This document shows, in pieces, positions 49,822 through 58,480 of a DNA stretch of 64,000 nucleotides. Position 1 is the stretch's first letter. Each line of letters begins with the position of its first letter. Source of the stretch: JAAZMI01 sp964603615 (GTDB lineage: Bacteria; Bacillota; Dethiobacteria; DTU022; UBA8154); assembly GCA_964603615.1 (NCBI GenBank), contig CAZRVU010000001.1, positions 1 to 64,000 of the forward strand, read 5' to 3'. A program made the position numbers and the translations under genes. The notes under the pieces were generated by a model. It worked only from the letters and a program-made list of their open reading frames with translations. It was not told where the DNA came from and did not search any database.

Positions 49822-50973
49822 ATGCGAAAACTTATCCTTGTTCGCAGTAAAAGCACCCTTTTTTTTATTTGCTTGTGCGCGTTTCAGCTCATTTATTTAT
49901 TTCATCCAGGGATCATCTTTGGTGCGGAGCCGGTGGATATATCAGCTAAAGCAGCTCTGGTTTTGGACTGGAACAGCGGTAGAATTCTTTATGCCAGGGA
50001 GCCTCACTTACCTCTTCCCATGGCCAGCACAACTAAAATAATGACTGCCCTGCTTGCCCTGGAAGAAGGATCACTACAAGATGTTGTCACAGTTAGTGCA
50101 CTTGCTGCACAGACCGGTGGTTCTTCTATCTGGTTGGAAGAAGGAGAAAGCAAAACCTTGGAAGAGCTGCTTTACGGCTTAATGTTGCGTTCGGGCAACG
50201 ATGCTGCAGTTGCTATTGCTGAATATATCTCTGGCAGTGTGGATTCTTTTGCGCAGCTAATGACATGCAGGGCAAAAGAACTAGGTGCCCAAAATACTGT
50301 TTTTAGAAACCCCCATGGTTTACACCATTCCCAGCATTATAGCACTGCCTATGATCTGGCCCTTTTTTCTGCCCGGGCTATGGGAATGGAAGAATTTCGC
50401 CGCATCATTGCCACGCCCAGTATTTTAATTTCCTGGCCCGGTCAGCCCTGGGATCGTTGTTTATATAACCAAAACAAATTACTTGAACTTTATCAGGGAG
50501 CAGAAGGAATTAAAACCGGTTGGACAACACCTGCCGGACGCTGTTTTATCGGTGCAGCCTGCCGGGGCAAACGCCGGCTTATCTCCGTTGTTTTGAATGC
50601 ACCACAGATGTGGGAAGATACTGTATCGTTACTTGATTTTGGTTTTCAAAATTTTTGCTATACTTGCCTTATTCGTCAAGGGCAGTATTTAAAATCGGCT
50701 GCGGTATCCGGGGGCACGTGCGAAAAAATAAAAGTAACGGCGGCCGACAGTTTTTACTATCCCTTATTGGAAAACGAAGAGGAAAAGGTCACCTACCGCC
50801 ATCTTTTAAAGGGGCCTTATAGGGCTCCCCTTAAGCAGGGGGAGAAAATAGGGGAGTTAGAAATCTACTTGAACGAAGAAAAAATCGGGACCATTAATTT
50901 ATTGGCTGGCCAGGCTATAGAAAAAATTAGTTTTTGGCAGCGGTTGCAAAAGAAGCTAAAAAGGGGAGGATGA
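49822..50973 (+). CDS. dacB: Sporulation D-alanyl-D-alanine carboxypeptidase DacB
   Basis: Penicillin-binding protein 5*-type enzyme that adjusts cortex cross-linking. Signal peptide at about residues 1-33. SxxK in MASTTKIMTALLALEEG near residue 70, SxN in LRSGNDAAVAIAEY near residue 131, KTG in IKTGWTTPAGR near residue 231. The C-terminal beta domain and amphipathic tail follow, 383 residues in all. The order dacB-spmA-spmB is the Bacillus sigma-E operon order, which supports dacB rather than dacA. The start is ATG with GCGGAGG upstream. Confidence 0.92.
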   Translation: MRKLILVRSKSTLFFICLCAFQLIYLFHPGIIFGAEPVDISAKAALVLDWNSGRILYAREPHLPLPMASTTKIMTALLALEEGSLQDVVTVSALAAQTGGSSIWLEEGESKTLEELLYGLMLRSGNDAAVAIAEYISGSVDSFAQLMTCRAKELGAQNTVFRNPHGLHHSQHYSTAYDLALFSARAMGMEEFRRIIATPSILISWPGQPWDRCLYNQNKLLELYQGAEGIKTGWTTPAGRCFIGAACRGKRRLISVVLNAPQMWEDTVSLLDFGFQNFCYTCLIRQGQYLKSAAVSGGTCEKIKVTAADSFYYPLLENEEEKVTYRHLLKGPYRAPLKQGEKIGELEIYLNEEKIGTINLLAGQAIEKISFWQRLQKKLKRGG

Positions 50974-50974
50974 T

Positions 50975-51616
50975 GTGGTCAATTTACTATGGGCCGGCAT
51001 GATTGTCGTATCGATCCTCATTGCTGCCCTGAATGGTAGGATGGAGATTATTACCCCTTCGATCTTTGCTTCTGCGGAAAAGGGTGTAAATATTGTTTTT
51101 GGTTTGATCAGTGTTCTTGTTTTCTGGCTAGGGATGATGAAGATCATTGAAAGATCAGGCTTGATCCGCATTGTAGTTTTCCTCCTTAAACCGCTGGCGC
51201 ATTGGTTATTGCCAGGGGTTCCCCGTAATCACCGGGCAATGAGCGCCATACTGATGAACATGGGCGCCAATCTTTTGGGCATGGGCAATGCTGCAACGCC
51301 TTTTGGCATTAAAGCCATGAAGGAGCTGCAAAGCCTAAACAGCAGCCCGGATACGGCAACAGATGATATGTGTACTTTTCTGGCCCTGAATACCGCCAGC
51401 TTTACCCTTGTTCCTACTTCAATTATTGCCATCCGGGCTGCGGCTGGAGCACAAAATCCGGCGGATGTGATCGGAACCACAATAGTTGCCACCTTTTGCT
51501 CGGCAGCGGTGGCCATCTTAAGCGATCGCTTTTTTCGCTATTATGGGCGTTATAAAAAACGCAGGCAAGTGTTCAGCAGTATGGTGAAAAAAAACGGATC
51601 TATCCCCAGAGAATGA
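50975..51616 (+). CDS. spmA: Spore maturation protein A
   Basis: Membrane protein needed for full dehydration of the spore core. Nucleoside-recognition (Gate) domain: GLISVLVFWLGMMKIIERSGLI near residue 45, HRAMSAILMNMGANLLGMGNAATPFGIKAMKELQSLN near residue 90, and FLALNTASFTLVPTSIIAIRAAAGAQNPADVIGTTIVATFCS. At 213 residues it has about five hydrophobic segments. The start is GTG one base after the dacB stop; the last codon overlaps the spmB start (ATGA), so the three genes are coupled. Confidence 0.94.
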   Translation: MVNLLWAGMIVVSILIAALNGRMEIITPSIFASAEKGVNIVFGLISVLVFWLGMMKIIERSGLIRIVVFLLKPLAHWLLPGVPRNHRAMSAILMNMGANLLGMGNAATPFGIKAMKELQSLNSSPDTATDDMCTFLALNTASFTLVPTSIIAIRAAAGAQNPADVIGTTIVATFCSAAVAILSDRFFRYYGRYKKRRQVFSSMVKKNGSIPRE

Positions 51617-52152
51617 ACTTGCTTTTGATTTTTAATACCATTTCCAACTGGATAGTGCCGGTTTTGATCCTGCTGGTGTTATTATTTGGTTATCTGCGGG
51701 GAGTGAAGGTATTTGAAGCTTTTGTAGAGGGAGCCAAAGAAGGTTTGGGCATGTCGGTCCGTTTGCTTCCTTTTCTTGTGGGTATGATGGTGGCTATCGG
51801 TTTATTCCGGGAAAGCGGTGCCCTGGAAGCATTGACTTTGGTTTTTAACCCAATTTTACGTTTTACCGGTATTCCTGTTGATGTGCTTCCTCTGGCACTG
51901 ATGCGTCCCCTTTCTGGTAGTGGTGCCCTGGCCATTGCTGTAGAGATGATGAATACTTTTGGACCCGATTCCCTTCTGGGGCGTATGGCGGCAACGATGC
52001 AAGGCAGCACGGATACCACCCTTTTTGTGCTAACAGTTTATTTTGGTTCTGTTGGCATCCAAAAGACGCGTCATGCCCTGGTTGCAGGCCTCTTGGGTGA
52101 TCTGGCCGGCCTGTTGGCGGCCATTTTTATCTGCCGGATGGTTTTTACTTAA
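51613..52152 (+). CDS. spmB: Spore maturation protein B
   Basis: Partner of SpmA with the same Gate-type membrane domain. VFEAFVEGAKEGLGMSVRLLPFLVGMMVAIGLFRESGALE near residue 36, LMRPLSGSGALAIAVEMMNTFGPDSLLGRMAATMQGSTDTTLFVLTVYFGSVGIQKTRHALVAGLLGDLAG toward the end. The 179-residue length and order after spmA are standard. The ATG overlaps the spmA stop. It ends 25 bases before the rluB start. Confidence 0.95.
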   Translation: MNLLLIFNTISNWIVPVLILLVLLFGYLRGVKVFEAFVEGAKEGLGMSVRLLPFLVGMMVAIGLFRESGALEALTLVFNPILRFTGIPVDVLPLALMRPLSGSGALAIAVEMMNTFGPDSLLGRMAATMQGSTDTTLFVLTVYFGSVGIQKTRHALVAGLLGDLAGLLAAIFICRMVFT

Positions 52153-52176
52153 ATTATGTATTATAATCTAAATACC

Positions 52177-52911
52177 ATGAACTCTTTGATCAGGTTGCAA
52201 AAATATTTAGCAGAGGCAGGTCTTGCCTCACGGCGTGGTGCAGAAAAAATGATTGTAGCCGGCCGGGTAAAAGTAAACGGTCAACTGGTAAAAAAATTAG
52301 GAACGAAAATAAATTCTGCCAGGGATAGCGTGGAAGTTGATTCTTTACCCGTGTTGTCATTACCGGAAAAAAAATATTACTTGTTGCATAAGCCGGCCGG
52401 TTTCCTAACGACTGTGCAAGATCCCCGGGGGCGACCCACGATCATGGACTTGTTGCCGGAAAAGGTTAAAAAAGGACTATTCCCCGTGGGCAGGCTGGAT
52501 CGGGATACCGGGGGCTTGCTTCTTCTGACCAATGATGGCCAACTGGCTTTTCGTCTTACACACCCCAGCTTTGAAGTGGAAAAAAGGTACCTGGCCCTCG
52601 TTCGCGGGATCCCTTCTGCGGAGGACTTGCAAAAATTTGCGCAAGGAATAGTGTTGGCCGGGATACGGACCTCCCCGGCACAAGCAAAAATAACCTCTGT
52701 CAGGGGTGGGAACGCTTTACTTTCCATCACCTTGCACGAGGGTAAAAAACGGCAGGTAAAACGCATGTGCTCAGCTTTGGGATACCCCGTTCTTACTTTG
52801 AAGAGGGTTTCTTTTGCCTTTTTGAATTTACAAGGGCTACCTCCTCATGCCCTTAGGGCTTTAACGGTAAAAGAAGTCGATGGGCTCTACTCTTTGGTAG
52901 GACTAAGCTAA
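52177..52911 (+). CDS. rluB: 23S rRNA pseudouridine synthase RluB
   Basis: RsuA/RluB-family enzyme modifying the peptidyl-transferase region of 23S rRNA. An S4 domain at residues 3-60 (LIRLQKYLAEAGLASRRGAEKMIVAGRVKVNG), then catalytic Asp in PVGRLDRDTGGLLLLTNDG near residue 107, and the C-terminal ITLHEGKKRQVKRMCSALGYPVLTLKRV. ATG 52177 gives the normal N-terminus, but neither it nor ATG 52156 has a clear ribosome-binding site; both are close to the spmB stop. It follows spmB as in Bacillus. Confidence 0.93.
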   Translation: MNSLIRLQKYLAEAGLASRRGAEKMIVAGRVKVNGQLVKKLGTKINSARDSVEVDSLPVLSLPEKKYYLLHKPAGFLTTVQDPRGRPTIMDLLPEKVKKGLFPVGRLDRDTGGLLLLTNDGQLAFRLTHPSFEVEKRYLALVRGIPSAEDLQKFAQGIVLAGIRTSPAQAKITSVRGGNALLSITLHEGKKRQVKRMCSALGYPVLTLKRVSFAFLNLQGLPPHALRALTVKEVDGLYSLVGLS

Positions 52912-52943
52912 AAGGAGGATTTAAGATCAATCAACAGAAACTT

Positions 52944-53552
52944 ATGCAAAGGATATTTTTGGTACGACATGGTGAAACGGATTGGAATCGGCAGTTGCGT
53001 ATTCAGGGAAAGGAAAACATCCCTTTAAATAAAAAAGGCCGTGAACAGGCGCAAAAAATTTCCCGTTATCTCAGCCCCACGAATTTTTCGGCAATCTTCT
53101 CCAGTCCGCTGGCCAGGGCCTGGGAAACATCCCAAATTATTGCTGCTGAACATAGTTTAATCCCCGCCGCCGTTGATGATTTGGCTGAAGTTGACTTTGG
53201 CAATTTGGAAGGAAAAACGTACGGGGAGATGAATGAGCCAGAGCGTGCCAAAATGGAACAATGGTTGTCAAATCCCGGTTTAAATGCTATTCCCGGCGGA
53301 GAATCGTTGGAAGAATTCCGGCAAAGAGCGGAGAGTTGCTATAAAAAAATTTTGGACAACCATTCGGATGGAAACCTTGTCATCGTTACTCATGCAGGAA
53401 CGATCAGGGTATTGGTAGCCGGTATGCTGGGGGTTCCTCTAGCTAATATTACCCGTCTAAAATTGGAACCGACTTCTTTGACGATTATTCTTTATGATGA
53501 TTGGAAAAACCCTTATTTAGAGTTATTCAATGGTGCCTACCACCTGGCTTAA
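52944..53552 (+). CDS. Histidine phosphatase family protein
   Basis: Phosphoglycerate-mutase-like fold. The catalytic RHGE is in IFLVRHGETDWN at residue 8, the second Arg in SSPLARAWETSQII near residue 52, Glu in VDFGNLEGKTYGEM and the second His in VIVTHAGTIRVL near residue 148. Such proteins may be alpha-ribazole phosphatases (CobC) or general phosphatases; no cobalamin genes are nearby, so I leave the substrate open. ATG 52944 is the conventional start, but the only strong site (AAAGGAGG, 52911-52918) is 25 bases away and ideally spaced for an ATC at 52926. Confidence 0.88.
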   Translation: MQRIFLVRHGETDWNRQLRIQGKENIPLNKKGREQAQKISRYLSPTNFSAIFSSPLARAWETSQIIAAEHSLIPAAVDDLAEVDFGNLEGKTYGEMNEPERAKMEQWLSNPGLNAIPGGESLEEFRQRAESCYKKILDNHSDGNLVIVTHAGTIRVLVAGMLGVPLANITRLKLEPTSLTIILYDDWKNPYLELFNGAYHLA

Positions 53553-53726
53553 AAAATGAATTTTTAAGGAGCAGGAAAAGGTGCTGTTTTAGCGAATTAA
53601 ATTAACAATATTAGGTAAAATAAAGATGCTTTTTATGTGGTTGTTCAGTTTTATGTAATTTTATGGCCATCTTGGACGTTAGCAGCAGGGGATCTTTACA
53701 ATATTAACAGGGGGGAGGAGCGTTTG

Positions 53727-54221
53727 ATGTTTAGGTCCGGGTTTGATTCCCGTGAGAAAGAAGTGAAAGAAACGCTGGCGGAAACAATGGAACCCCGGAA
53801 GAGGATAAAAATTAAAGTGAGGTTCGATTATAAAGGGAAACCAAAACCGGCACGGTTTTTTTTCGGTGGTAAAAAAACAGAAGATGTCGCCCAGGAATAC
53901 CGGGAACAACAGATTGCCCGCTGGAGGAATATTCCTTTCCAGGGTATTGTTGTGGAAAAGATTGATCCTGGAGAGATATACAATGTCTATGATGAAGAGA
54001 TGGCTGAAGAAGTAGCCTATGCCCCCCTGGAGTTATTGATTTTTGCGGATTCCTTGGAAGATTTGCTGCGTTTAGTTTTTAAGGAGGAGTTCAGGCGCAT
54101 TGAAATTTTAGAACCGGACAGTATCTTGCTCTTGAATAAAGAAATTGAAAAGCTGTTTTTTAGAATGAATGAATTTTTAAAAACCAAACTTTTGTTTATT
54201 TCCAAGGATTTAAACCGTTAA
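53727..54221 (+). CDS. Unrecognised soluble protein (164 aa)
   Basis: ATG at 53727 has GGGGAGGAG 7 bases upstream. The protein is mixed-charge without membrane helices: a basic segment RKRIKIKVRFDYKGKPKPARFFFGGKK at about residues 25-50, an acidic middle (DPGEIYNVYDEEMAEEVAYAPLELLIFADSLEDLL) and a C-terminal helix rich in Leu and Lys. I do not recognise a family. The gene ends 24 bases before a hairpin that is both terminator-like and the translation site of the next unknown gene. It lies between the phosphatase and cmk in the same direction. Confidence 0.75.
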   Translation: MFRSGFDSREKEVKETLAETMEPRKRIKIKVRFDYKGKPKPARFFFGGKKTEDVAQEYREQQIARWRNIPFQGIVVEKIDPGEIYNVYDEEMAEEVAYAPLELLIFADSLEDLLRLVFKEEFRRIEILEPDSILLLNKEIEKLFFRMNEFLKTKLLFISKDLNR

Positions 54222-54244
54222 ATTAATGTTTTGAAAAGAGTATT

Positions 54245-54289
54245 AAAGCCCCCCTATTGCATAAAAATATAGGTAAAGGGGGCTTTTTT
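54245..54289 (+). terminator. Terminator whose 3' arm is the next gene's ribosome-binding site
   Basis: AAAGCCCCC (54245-54253) pairs with GGGGGCTTT (54278-54286), extended inside by CTA/TAG, and is followed by T residues. The 3' arm AAAGGGGG (54275-54282) lies 9 bases before the ATG at 54292 and is the only ribosome-binding site there. The structure thus both resembles a terminator and hides a translation signal. Confidence 0.7.
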
Positions 54290-54291
54290 AG

Positions 54292-54813
54292 ATGGGTTTC
54301 GATAAATGGTTGCAACGTTTTGTAACCAATATGGAAAAAATCATTTTCAGGACAACTTTAATTTTTGTTGTTTTACTTTTTATAGTGCAGGCTATGCTTT
54401 TAAATGGAGACCTGCGTACAATTTTTAGCAAAACCGATCAATTGGAGGGGAAACCCCTGGGGAGCACACAAGATGTGTTCAGCAGAAAAGTAATTGAGAA
54501 GGAACAGGCAGCACTTTCCCCCAGGGGAAAAGAAGAAGCCAGCCTGGAGTTGGCCTTGATCCCCCCGCCCGATATTTTTCCGGAGCTGTTTTTATTGCTG
54601 AATAATGAAATAGTCGGATCTTGGCAAAAAAACAACAATTTACGGGTAAACGTAAGGCCTGGCGACCTACTGGAGATAGCGGGAGAAGTGCCCGGGGGGA
54701 TACCCGCGACGATAGAAGTGGTAGAGGTTTACGGAAATTTAAAGGCACCCAAAAAGGGGTATGCGATCCAAACTTTTGGGGAAAGGGAGTTTTTAGCCTG
54801 GATTATTCCTTAA
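54292..54813 (+). CDS. Unrecognised single-pass membrane protein (173 aa)
   Basis: A short basic-amphipathic N-terminus (MGFDKWLQRFVTNMEKIIFR) precedes one membrane helix at about residues 20-38 (TLIFVVLLFIVQAMLL). The rest is probably outside the cytoplasm: a low-complexity linker, then a beta-rich domain at about residues 90-173 with NNEIVGSWQKNNNLRVNVRPGDLLEIAGEV, which looks Ig-like. No family is recognised. Its start codon follows directly behind a hairpin with a T-run, and its ribosome-binding site is within the 3' arm of that hairpin, implying structure-controlled expression. Confidence 0.72.
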   Translation: MGFDKWLQRFVTNMEKIIFRTTLIFVVLLFIVQAMLLNGDLRTIFSKTDQLEGKPLGSTQDVFSRKVIEKEQAALSPRGKEEASLELALIPPPDIFPELFLLLNNEIVGSWQKNNNLRVNVRPGDLLEIAGEVPGGIPATIEVVEVYGNLKAPKKGYAIQTFGEREFLAWIIP

Positions 54814-55161
54814 ATAGATAAAAATTTAATCTAAGGGTTGTCAAATGGAACCTAATAGTATATTATTGCTTACAGAAGGTCTTTTCTTTGGGGTGGTAAA
54901 AAGGTGTTCGGTGGAAGGTTGGGGTTTTGAAGGTGGTTGTCGATTCATCTTTAAGCCGGAAAAAATATTTGAGTCATAAAAAATGTTTGCCTACAGGGGG
55001 TAGATATTGTCTTTCCTTGCAGGTGAAAAATGTCATTATATACCCGGCCGGGTTCTTCTCTGGTTGTCTTTGTGCAAACGGAATACCAGGGAGCATCCGG
55101 CGTATTTGTTTTGAAAAGATAATTGGTTAAAACAAATACAGGAGCAGCGGGGTGATTTTTT
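54814..55161 (+). other. 348-base gap upstream of cmk without a supportable gene
   Basis: All three forward frames are broken by stops; the longest is a 44-codon frame from 54845. The base composition looks like coding sequence rather than A+T-rich spacer, and one short stretch (55040-55115) reads as a protein-like fragment, so this may be a decayed gene. In related genomes aromatic-amino-acid genes often precede cmk; I cannot show that this is a remnant of one. No terminator or strong promoter is visible. Confidence 0.3.
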
Positions 55162-55836
55162 ATGCAGATTGCTATTGACGGTCCTGCAGGGGCCGGCAAG
55201 AGCAGCGTGGCCAAGGAAGTGGCGCGCCGGTTAGGTTTAAAATGCTTGGATACAGGAGCTATGTACCGGGCTATTACTTTACAAGCTTTAAAAGAGGGCG
55301 TAGATCTTAATGATGATCAACTGCTGGGCGAGCTGACCCGCCGTTGCCGGCTGGAGATAAAAATTGATGAAGAAATGAATACACTTATTTACCTGGAGGG
55401 CGAGGATGTTACGGAGGCAATCCGGAACACAAAGATTAACCAACATGTTTCTCTCGTTGCTTGCTCCTCCGAACTGAGAAAAGAACTGGTTTTGCTCCAA
55501 AGGGAAATAGCTGAAAAAAGCAAAGGAATAATTATGGAAGGTAGGGATATCGGCTCAAATGTTTTGCTAGATGCCGATTATAAGTTTTTTTTGGATGCTA
55601 GCCCGGAAGAACGGGCCCGGCGGCGCTGGCTAGAAATGAAAGAAAAAGGGCTGGTAGTTAGTTTTAACAATGTCTTAAAAGAAATTACCAACCGGGATCG
55701 CCTTGATCGCGGTAGAAAAGAGGCACCGCTAGAGATAGCCTCTGGCGCTGAAGTGATCGACACGACTGTTTATAGTTTACCAGAGGTTATTGAAAAAGTG
55801 CTTGCCTCGGTACAGGGTTTAGATTGTAGGGATTAG
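55162..55836 (+). CDS. cmk: Cytidylate kinase
   Basis: Phosphorylates CMP and dCMP. The P-loop IAIDGPAGAGKSSVAKEVARRLG is at residues 3-25, followed by LDTGAMYRAITLQAL and the NMP-binding region VSLVACSSELRKELVLLQREIAE; the GRDIGSNVLLDADYKFFLDASPEERARRR lid segment is complete. Length 224 residues. The start is ATG with GGGGTGA upstream. It is followed 1 base after the stop by plsC and then by ispH-S1, a widely conserved order. Confidence 0.96.
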   Translation: MQIAIDGPAGAGKSSVAKEVARRLGLKCLDTGAMYRAITLQALKEGVDLNDDQLLGELTRRCRLEIKIDEEMNTLIYLEGEDVTEAIRNTKINQHVSLVACSSELRKELVLLQREIAEKSKGIIMEGRDIGSNVLLDADYKFFLDASPEERARRRWLEMKEKGLVVSFNNVLKEITNRDRLDRGRKEAPLEIASGAEVIDTTVYSLPEVIEKVLASVQGLDCRD

Positions 55837-55837
55837 A

Positions 55838-56413
55838 ATGTTCTATCATTTTGTGCGGTCTATTTTCTACGTTTACTTTAAACTGTTTTATAAATTGAAA
55901 TTTGAGGGACTCCAAAATTTACCTCCACAGGGGCCATATATTATCTGTGCTAATCATACTAGCTGGTTTGATCCCCCCCTGGTCGGGTGTTTACCTCTAA
56001 AAGGCCAGAAAATTAAATTCATGGCAAAGGAAGAACTTTTCAAGCTTTTTCTGATCGGTCCTCTTTTTCATAAGCTGGAAGCCTTTCCGGTAAAAAGGAA
56101 TAAGGCTGATCGAAGGGCGATCAGGCGTGCCTTACAGGTACTGGAAGAAGGGGGAGTTTTGGGGCTTTTCCCGGAAGGAACGAGGATACACTCTGAAGAG
56201 TTGGGAAAGCCGTATCACGGCGCAGCCCTGATTGCCTTAAAAGGCAAACAGCCTGTTTTGCCTGTCGCTATCTCTTGGCCGCCGAAGCTATTCCAACCCA
56301 TTAAAATAAGTGTTGGCACTTTAATATATTTCACAGAAGGAGGTAAAATAAAGGGGGATGTCTTAGAGAAAACAAGTGCACAGATCATGGAGGGAATAAG
56401 AAAGTTACTATAA
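55838..56413 (+). CDS. plsC: 1-acyl-sn-glycerol-3-phosphate acyltransferase
   Basis: Makes phosphatidic acid from lysophosphatidic acid at the membrane. The HX4D motif is ANHTSWFDPP near residue 39, KFMAKEELF follows, then FPEGTRIHSEELG near residue 111 and VLPVAIS. An N-terminal hydrophobic segment anchors it. The length of 191 residues fits the short PlsC type. The ATG has AGGGAT just upstream and is 1 base past the cmk stop, so translation is coupled. Confidence 0.94.
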   Translation: MFYHFVRSIFYVYFKLFYKLKFEGLQNLPPQGPYIICANHTSWFDPPLVGCLPLKGQKIKFMAKEELFKLFLIGPLFHKLEAFPVKRNKADRRAIRRALQVLEEGGVLGLFPEGTRIHSEELGKPYHGAALIALKGKQPVLPVAISWPPKLFQPIKISVGTLIYFTEGGKIKGDVLEKTSAQIMEGIRKLL

Positions 56414-56428
56414 TGATGGGGGCATATT

Positions 56429-58480
56429 TTGTTGCAAGTTTATCTAGCGGAGTACGCCGGTTTTTGTCAGGGAGTAAAAAATGCCCTAAAACTTACTCTT
56501 GCCGCAGTATCACAGGGAAAAAGGGTTTGTACGTTAGGCCCTTTGGTGCATAACGACCAGGTTATAAGGTATTTGTCCGACCGGGGAGTTCAAATTGCTA
56601 CCGATCCCCAGAAAATAGGAAGCGATCTTTCTGTCGTGATACGGGCACACGGCGTTTTGCCTGAAATCTACAGGTGCTTGCAGGGCCGCAAAGATATCAC
56701 TATTGTTGATGCCACCTGTCCTTTTGTAAAAAGGTTACAGGAGATTGCCTGCCAATATGCCCAAAAAGATTTTAATATTTTTATTTACGGGGATCGCTCT
56801 CATCCGGAAGTACAAGCTTTATTGGGGTGGGCCGCAGGGAAAGCCAATGTAATTGACCCGCTACAAAGCGTACTACCGGAAAAGGTTTCATTTTCCAAAG
56901 CTATTTTAATATCACAAACAACACAAAGAGAAGATGGCTTTTGGAATTTAGCTGAAAAGTTAAAGGTATTTTATCCTGAACTGGAAGTAAAAAATACTAT
57001 TTGCCGGGCAACAATGCATAGGCAAAATGCAGCCGCCAAACTTGCTCCAACGGTTGATTTAATGCTCGTTGTTGGGGATCCCCGCAGTGCGAATACAAAC
57101 AAATTAACTCAAGTTTGCCGCGAACTAGTAAAAACCTATCAGATTACAGAGGCCCGGGAAATCTCTGCAGAATGGCTGGTAGAAGTAAAAAGGGTAGGGG
57201 TGACTGCCGGGGCGTCAACCCCCTCCTGGACGATAAAGGAGGTTATGGCGATGATGGAAGACGGAAAATTGGACAACTTGGAAAATACTGGAACAGAAGA
57301 GGAGTTTTCTTATCAGGAAATAAGGGATTACCGGCCTGGTGACACGGTTAAAGGAAAAGCTGTTCTAGTGGAAGAAGAGCAGATATTGGTGGATATAGGC
57401 TATAAATCTGAAGCTGTACTACCCCGCAGTGAAATAATTCTCGAAGAAGGGATTGCACTAAAAGATAAATTTGCCGAAGGAGACGAAATTGATCTTTTGG
57501 TTCTCAGGGTTAATCAGCAAGAAGATACAATTATAGTTTCACAAAAGCGTTTGGAACGGGAAAAGCGCTGGAAGGAAATAGAAGACGCCGCTGAAACGGG
57601 AGATACGATGCAAGGTTTGGTTAAAGAAGTGGTTCCAGCGGGAATTATTGTTAATTTAGGCAGCGGGATCGAGGGCTTTATGCCTGGCTCGCTGGTGGAT
57701 GTTCGTTATATTCCTGATTTTACGCAATTTATGGGCCAGGAATTTTCTTTTAAGGTTATTGAATTAAACCGGGAAAGAGATAAAATCATTCTCTCCAGAA
57801 AACTACTATTGGAAGAAGAGGCAGAGAAACAAAAAAAAGAGGTATTAAGCAATTTAAAAGAAGACGAAATAATTACGGGGACTGTCAAAAGGTTGACAGA
57901 CTTTGGTGCCTTTGTTGACGTTGGAGGTATAGATGGACTGGTGCATATCTCCGAAGTATCCTGGCAAAGGGTTGGACATCCCCAGGAGGTGCTAAAGGTA
58001 GGAGAAGAGGTCCAGGTTAAGGTATTAGAAGTGATCCCGGAAAGGGAGCGGATCAGTTTGAGTATCCGAAGGACCCAGTTGGATCCCTGGACGAGGATCG
58101 ATAAAGAATACCAGGTGGGGGAAATTATCAGTGGCCGGGTCACCAGGATCGTTAATTTTGGTGCTTTCGTGGAGCTAATCCCCGGAGCAGAGGGGCTGGT
58201 CCACATTTCCCAGATGGCTGACTTTCATGTGACACATCCGTCCGAAATTATCCGGGAAGGGGAAGAAGTAGAAGCCAAAATCCTGGATATCAATATAGAA
58301 AATAAAAGAATTAGCCTGAGCATGAAAAAAGCGCGTCCCGCCACCCGCGATTTTTCGCCACCTGTTGAACAGGAAAGTGAAAATCAAAATGTAACTTTAG
58401 GGGATGTTTTCGGGGATTTATTTAATAACAATAATATTGGTAAAGTTGAAGATAAAGAGGAGGAGCCAACAGAGGAATAA
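56429..58480 (+). CDS. ispH: IspH - ribosomal protein S1 fusion (HMBPP reductase plus four S1 domains)
   Basis: The N-terminal 280 residues are 4-hydroxy-3-methylbut-2-enyl diphosphate reductase, last step of the MEP pathway. The three Fe-S Cys are in GFCQGVKNAL, DATCPFVKRL and TICRATMHRQ; LVHNDQVI and DRSHPEV supply the His. About residue 303 onward, four S1 RNA-binding repeats follow (starting near 303, 390, 478 and 563); the third and fourth (TDFGAFVDVGGIDGLVHISE; VNFGAFVELIPGAEGLVHIS) are closest to true S1. The tail is acidic. Such fusions are known in Clostridia. The start is TTG 56429 or 56432. It links isoprenoid synthesis with translation in one chain. Confidence 0.95.
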   Translation: MLQVYLAEYAGFCQGVKNALKLTLAAVSQGKRVCTLGPLVHNDQVIRYLSDRGVQIATDPQKIGSDLSVVIRAHGVLPEIYRCLQGRKDITIVDATCPFVKRLQEIACQYAQKDFNIFIYGDRSHPEVQALLGWAAGKANVIDPLQSVLPEKVSFSKAILISQTTQREDGFWNLAEKLKVFYPELEVKNTICRATMHRQNAAAKLAPTVDLMLVVGDPRSANTNKLTQVCRELVKTYQITEAREISAEWLVEVKRVGVTAGASTPSWTIKEVMAMMEDGKLDNLENTGTEEEFSYQEIRDYRPGDTVKGKAVLVEEEQILVDIGYKSEAVLPRSEIILEEGIALKDKFAEGDEIDLLVLRVNQQEDTIIVSQKRLEREKRWKEIEDAAETGDTMQGLVKEVVPAGIIVNLGSGIEGFMPGSLVDVRYIPDFTQFMGQEFSFKVIELNRERDKIILSRKLLLEEEAEKQKKEVLSNLKEDEIITGTVKRLTDFGAFVDVGGIDGLVHISEVSWQRVGHPQEVLKVGEEVQVKVLEVIPERERISLSIRRTQLDPWTRIDKEYQVGEIISGRVTRIVNFGAFVELIPGAEGLVHISQMADFHVTHPSEIIREGEEVEAKILDINIENKRISLSMKKARPATRDFSPPVEQESENQNVTLGDVFGDLFNNNNIGKVEDKEEEPTEE

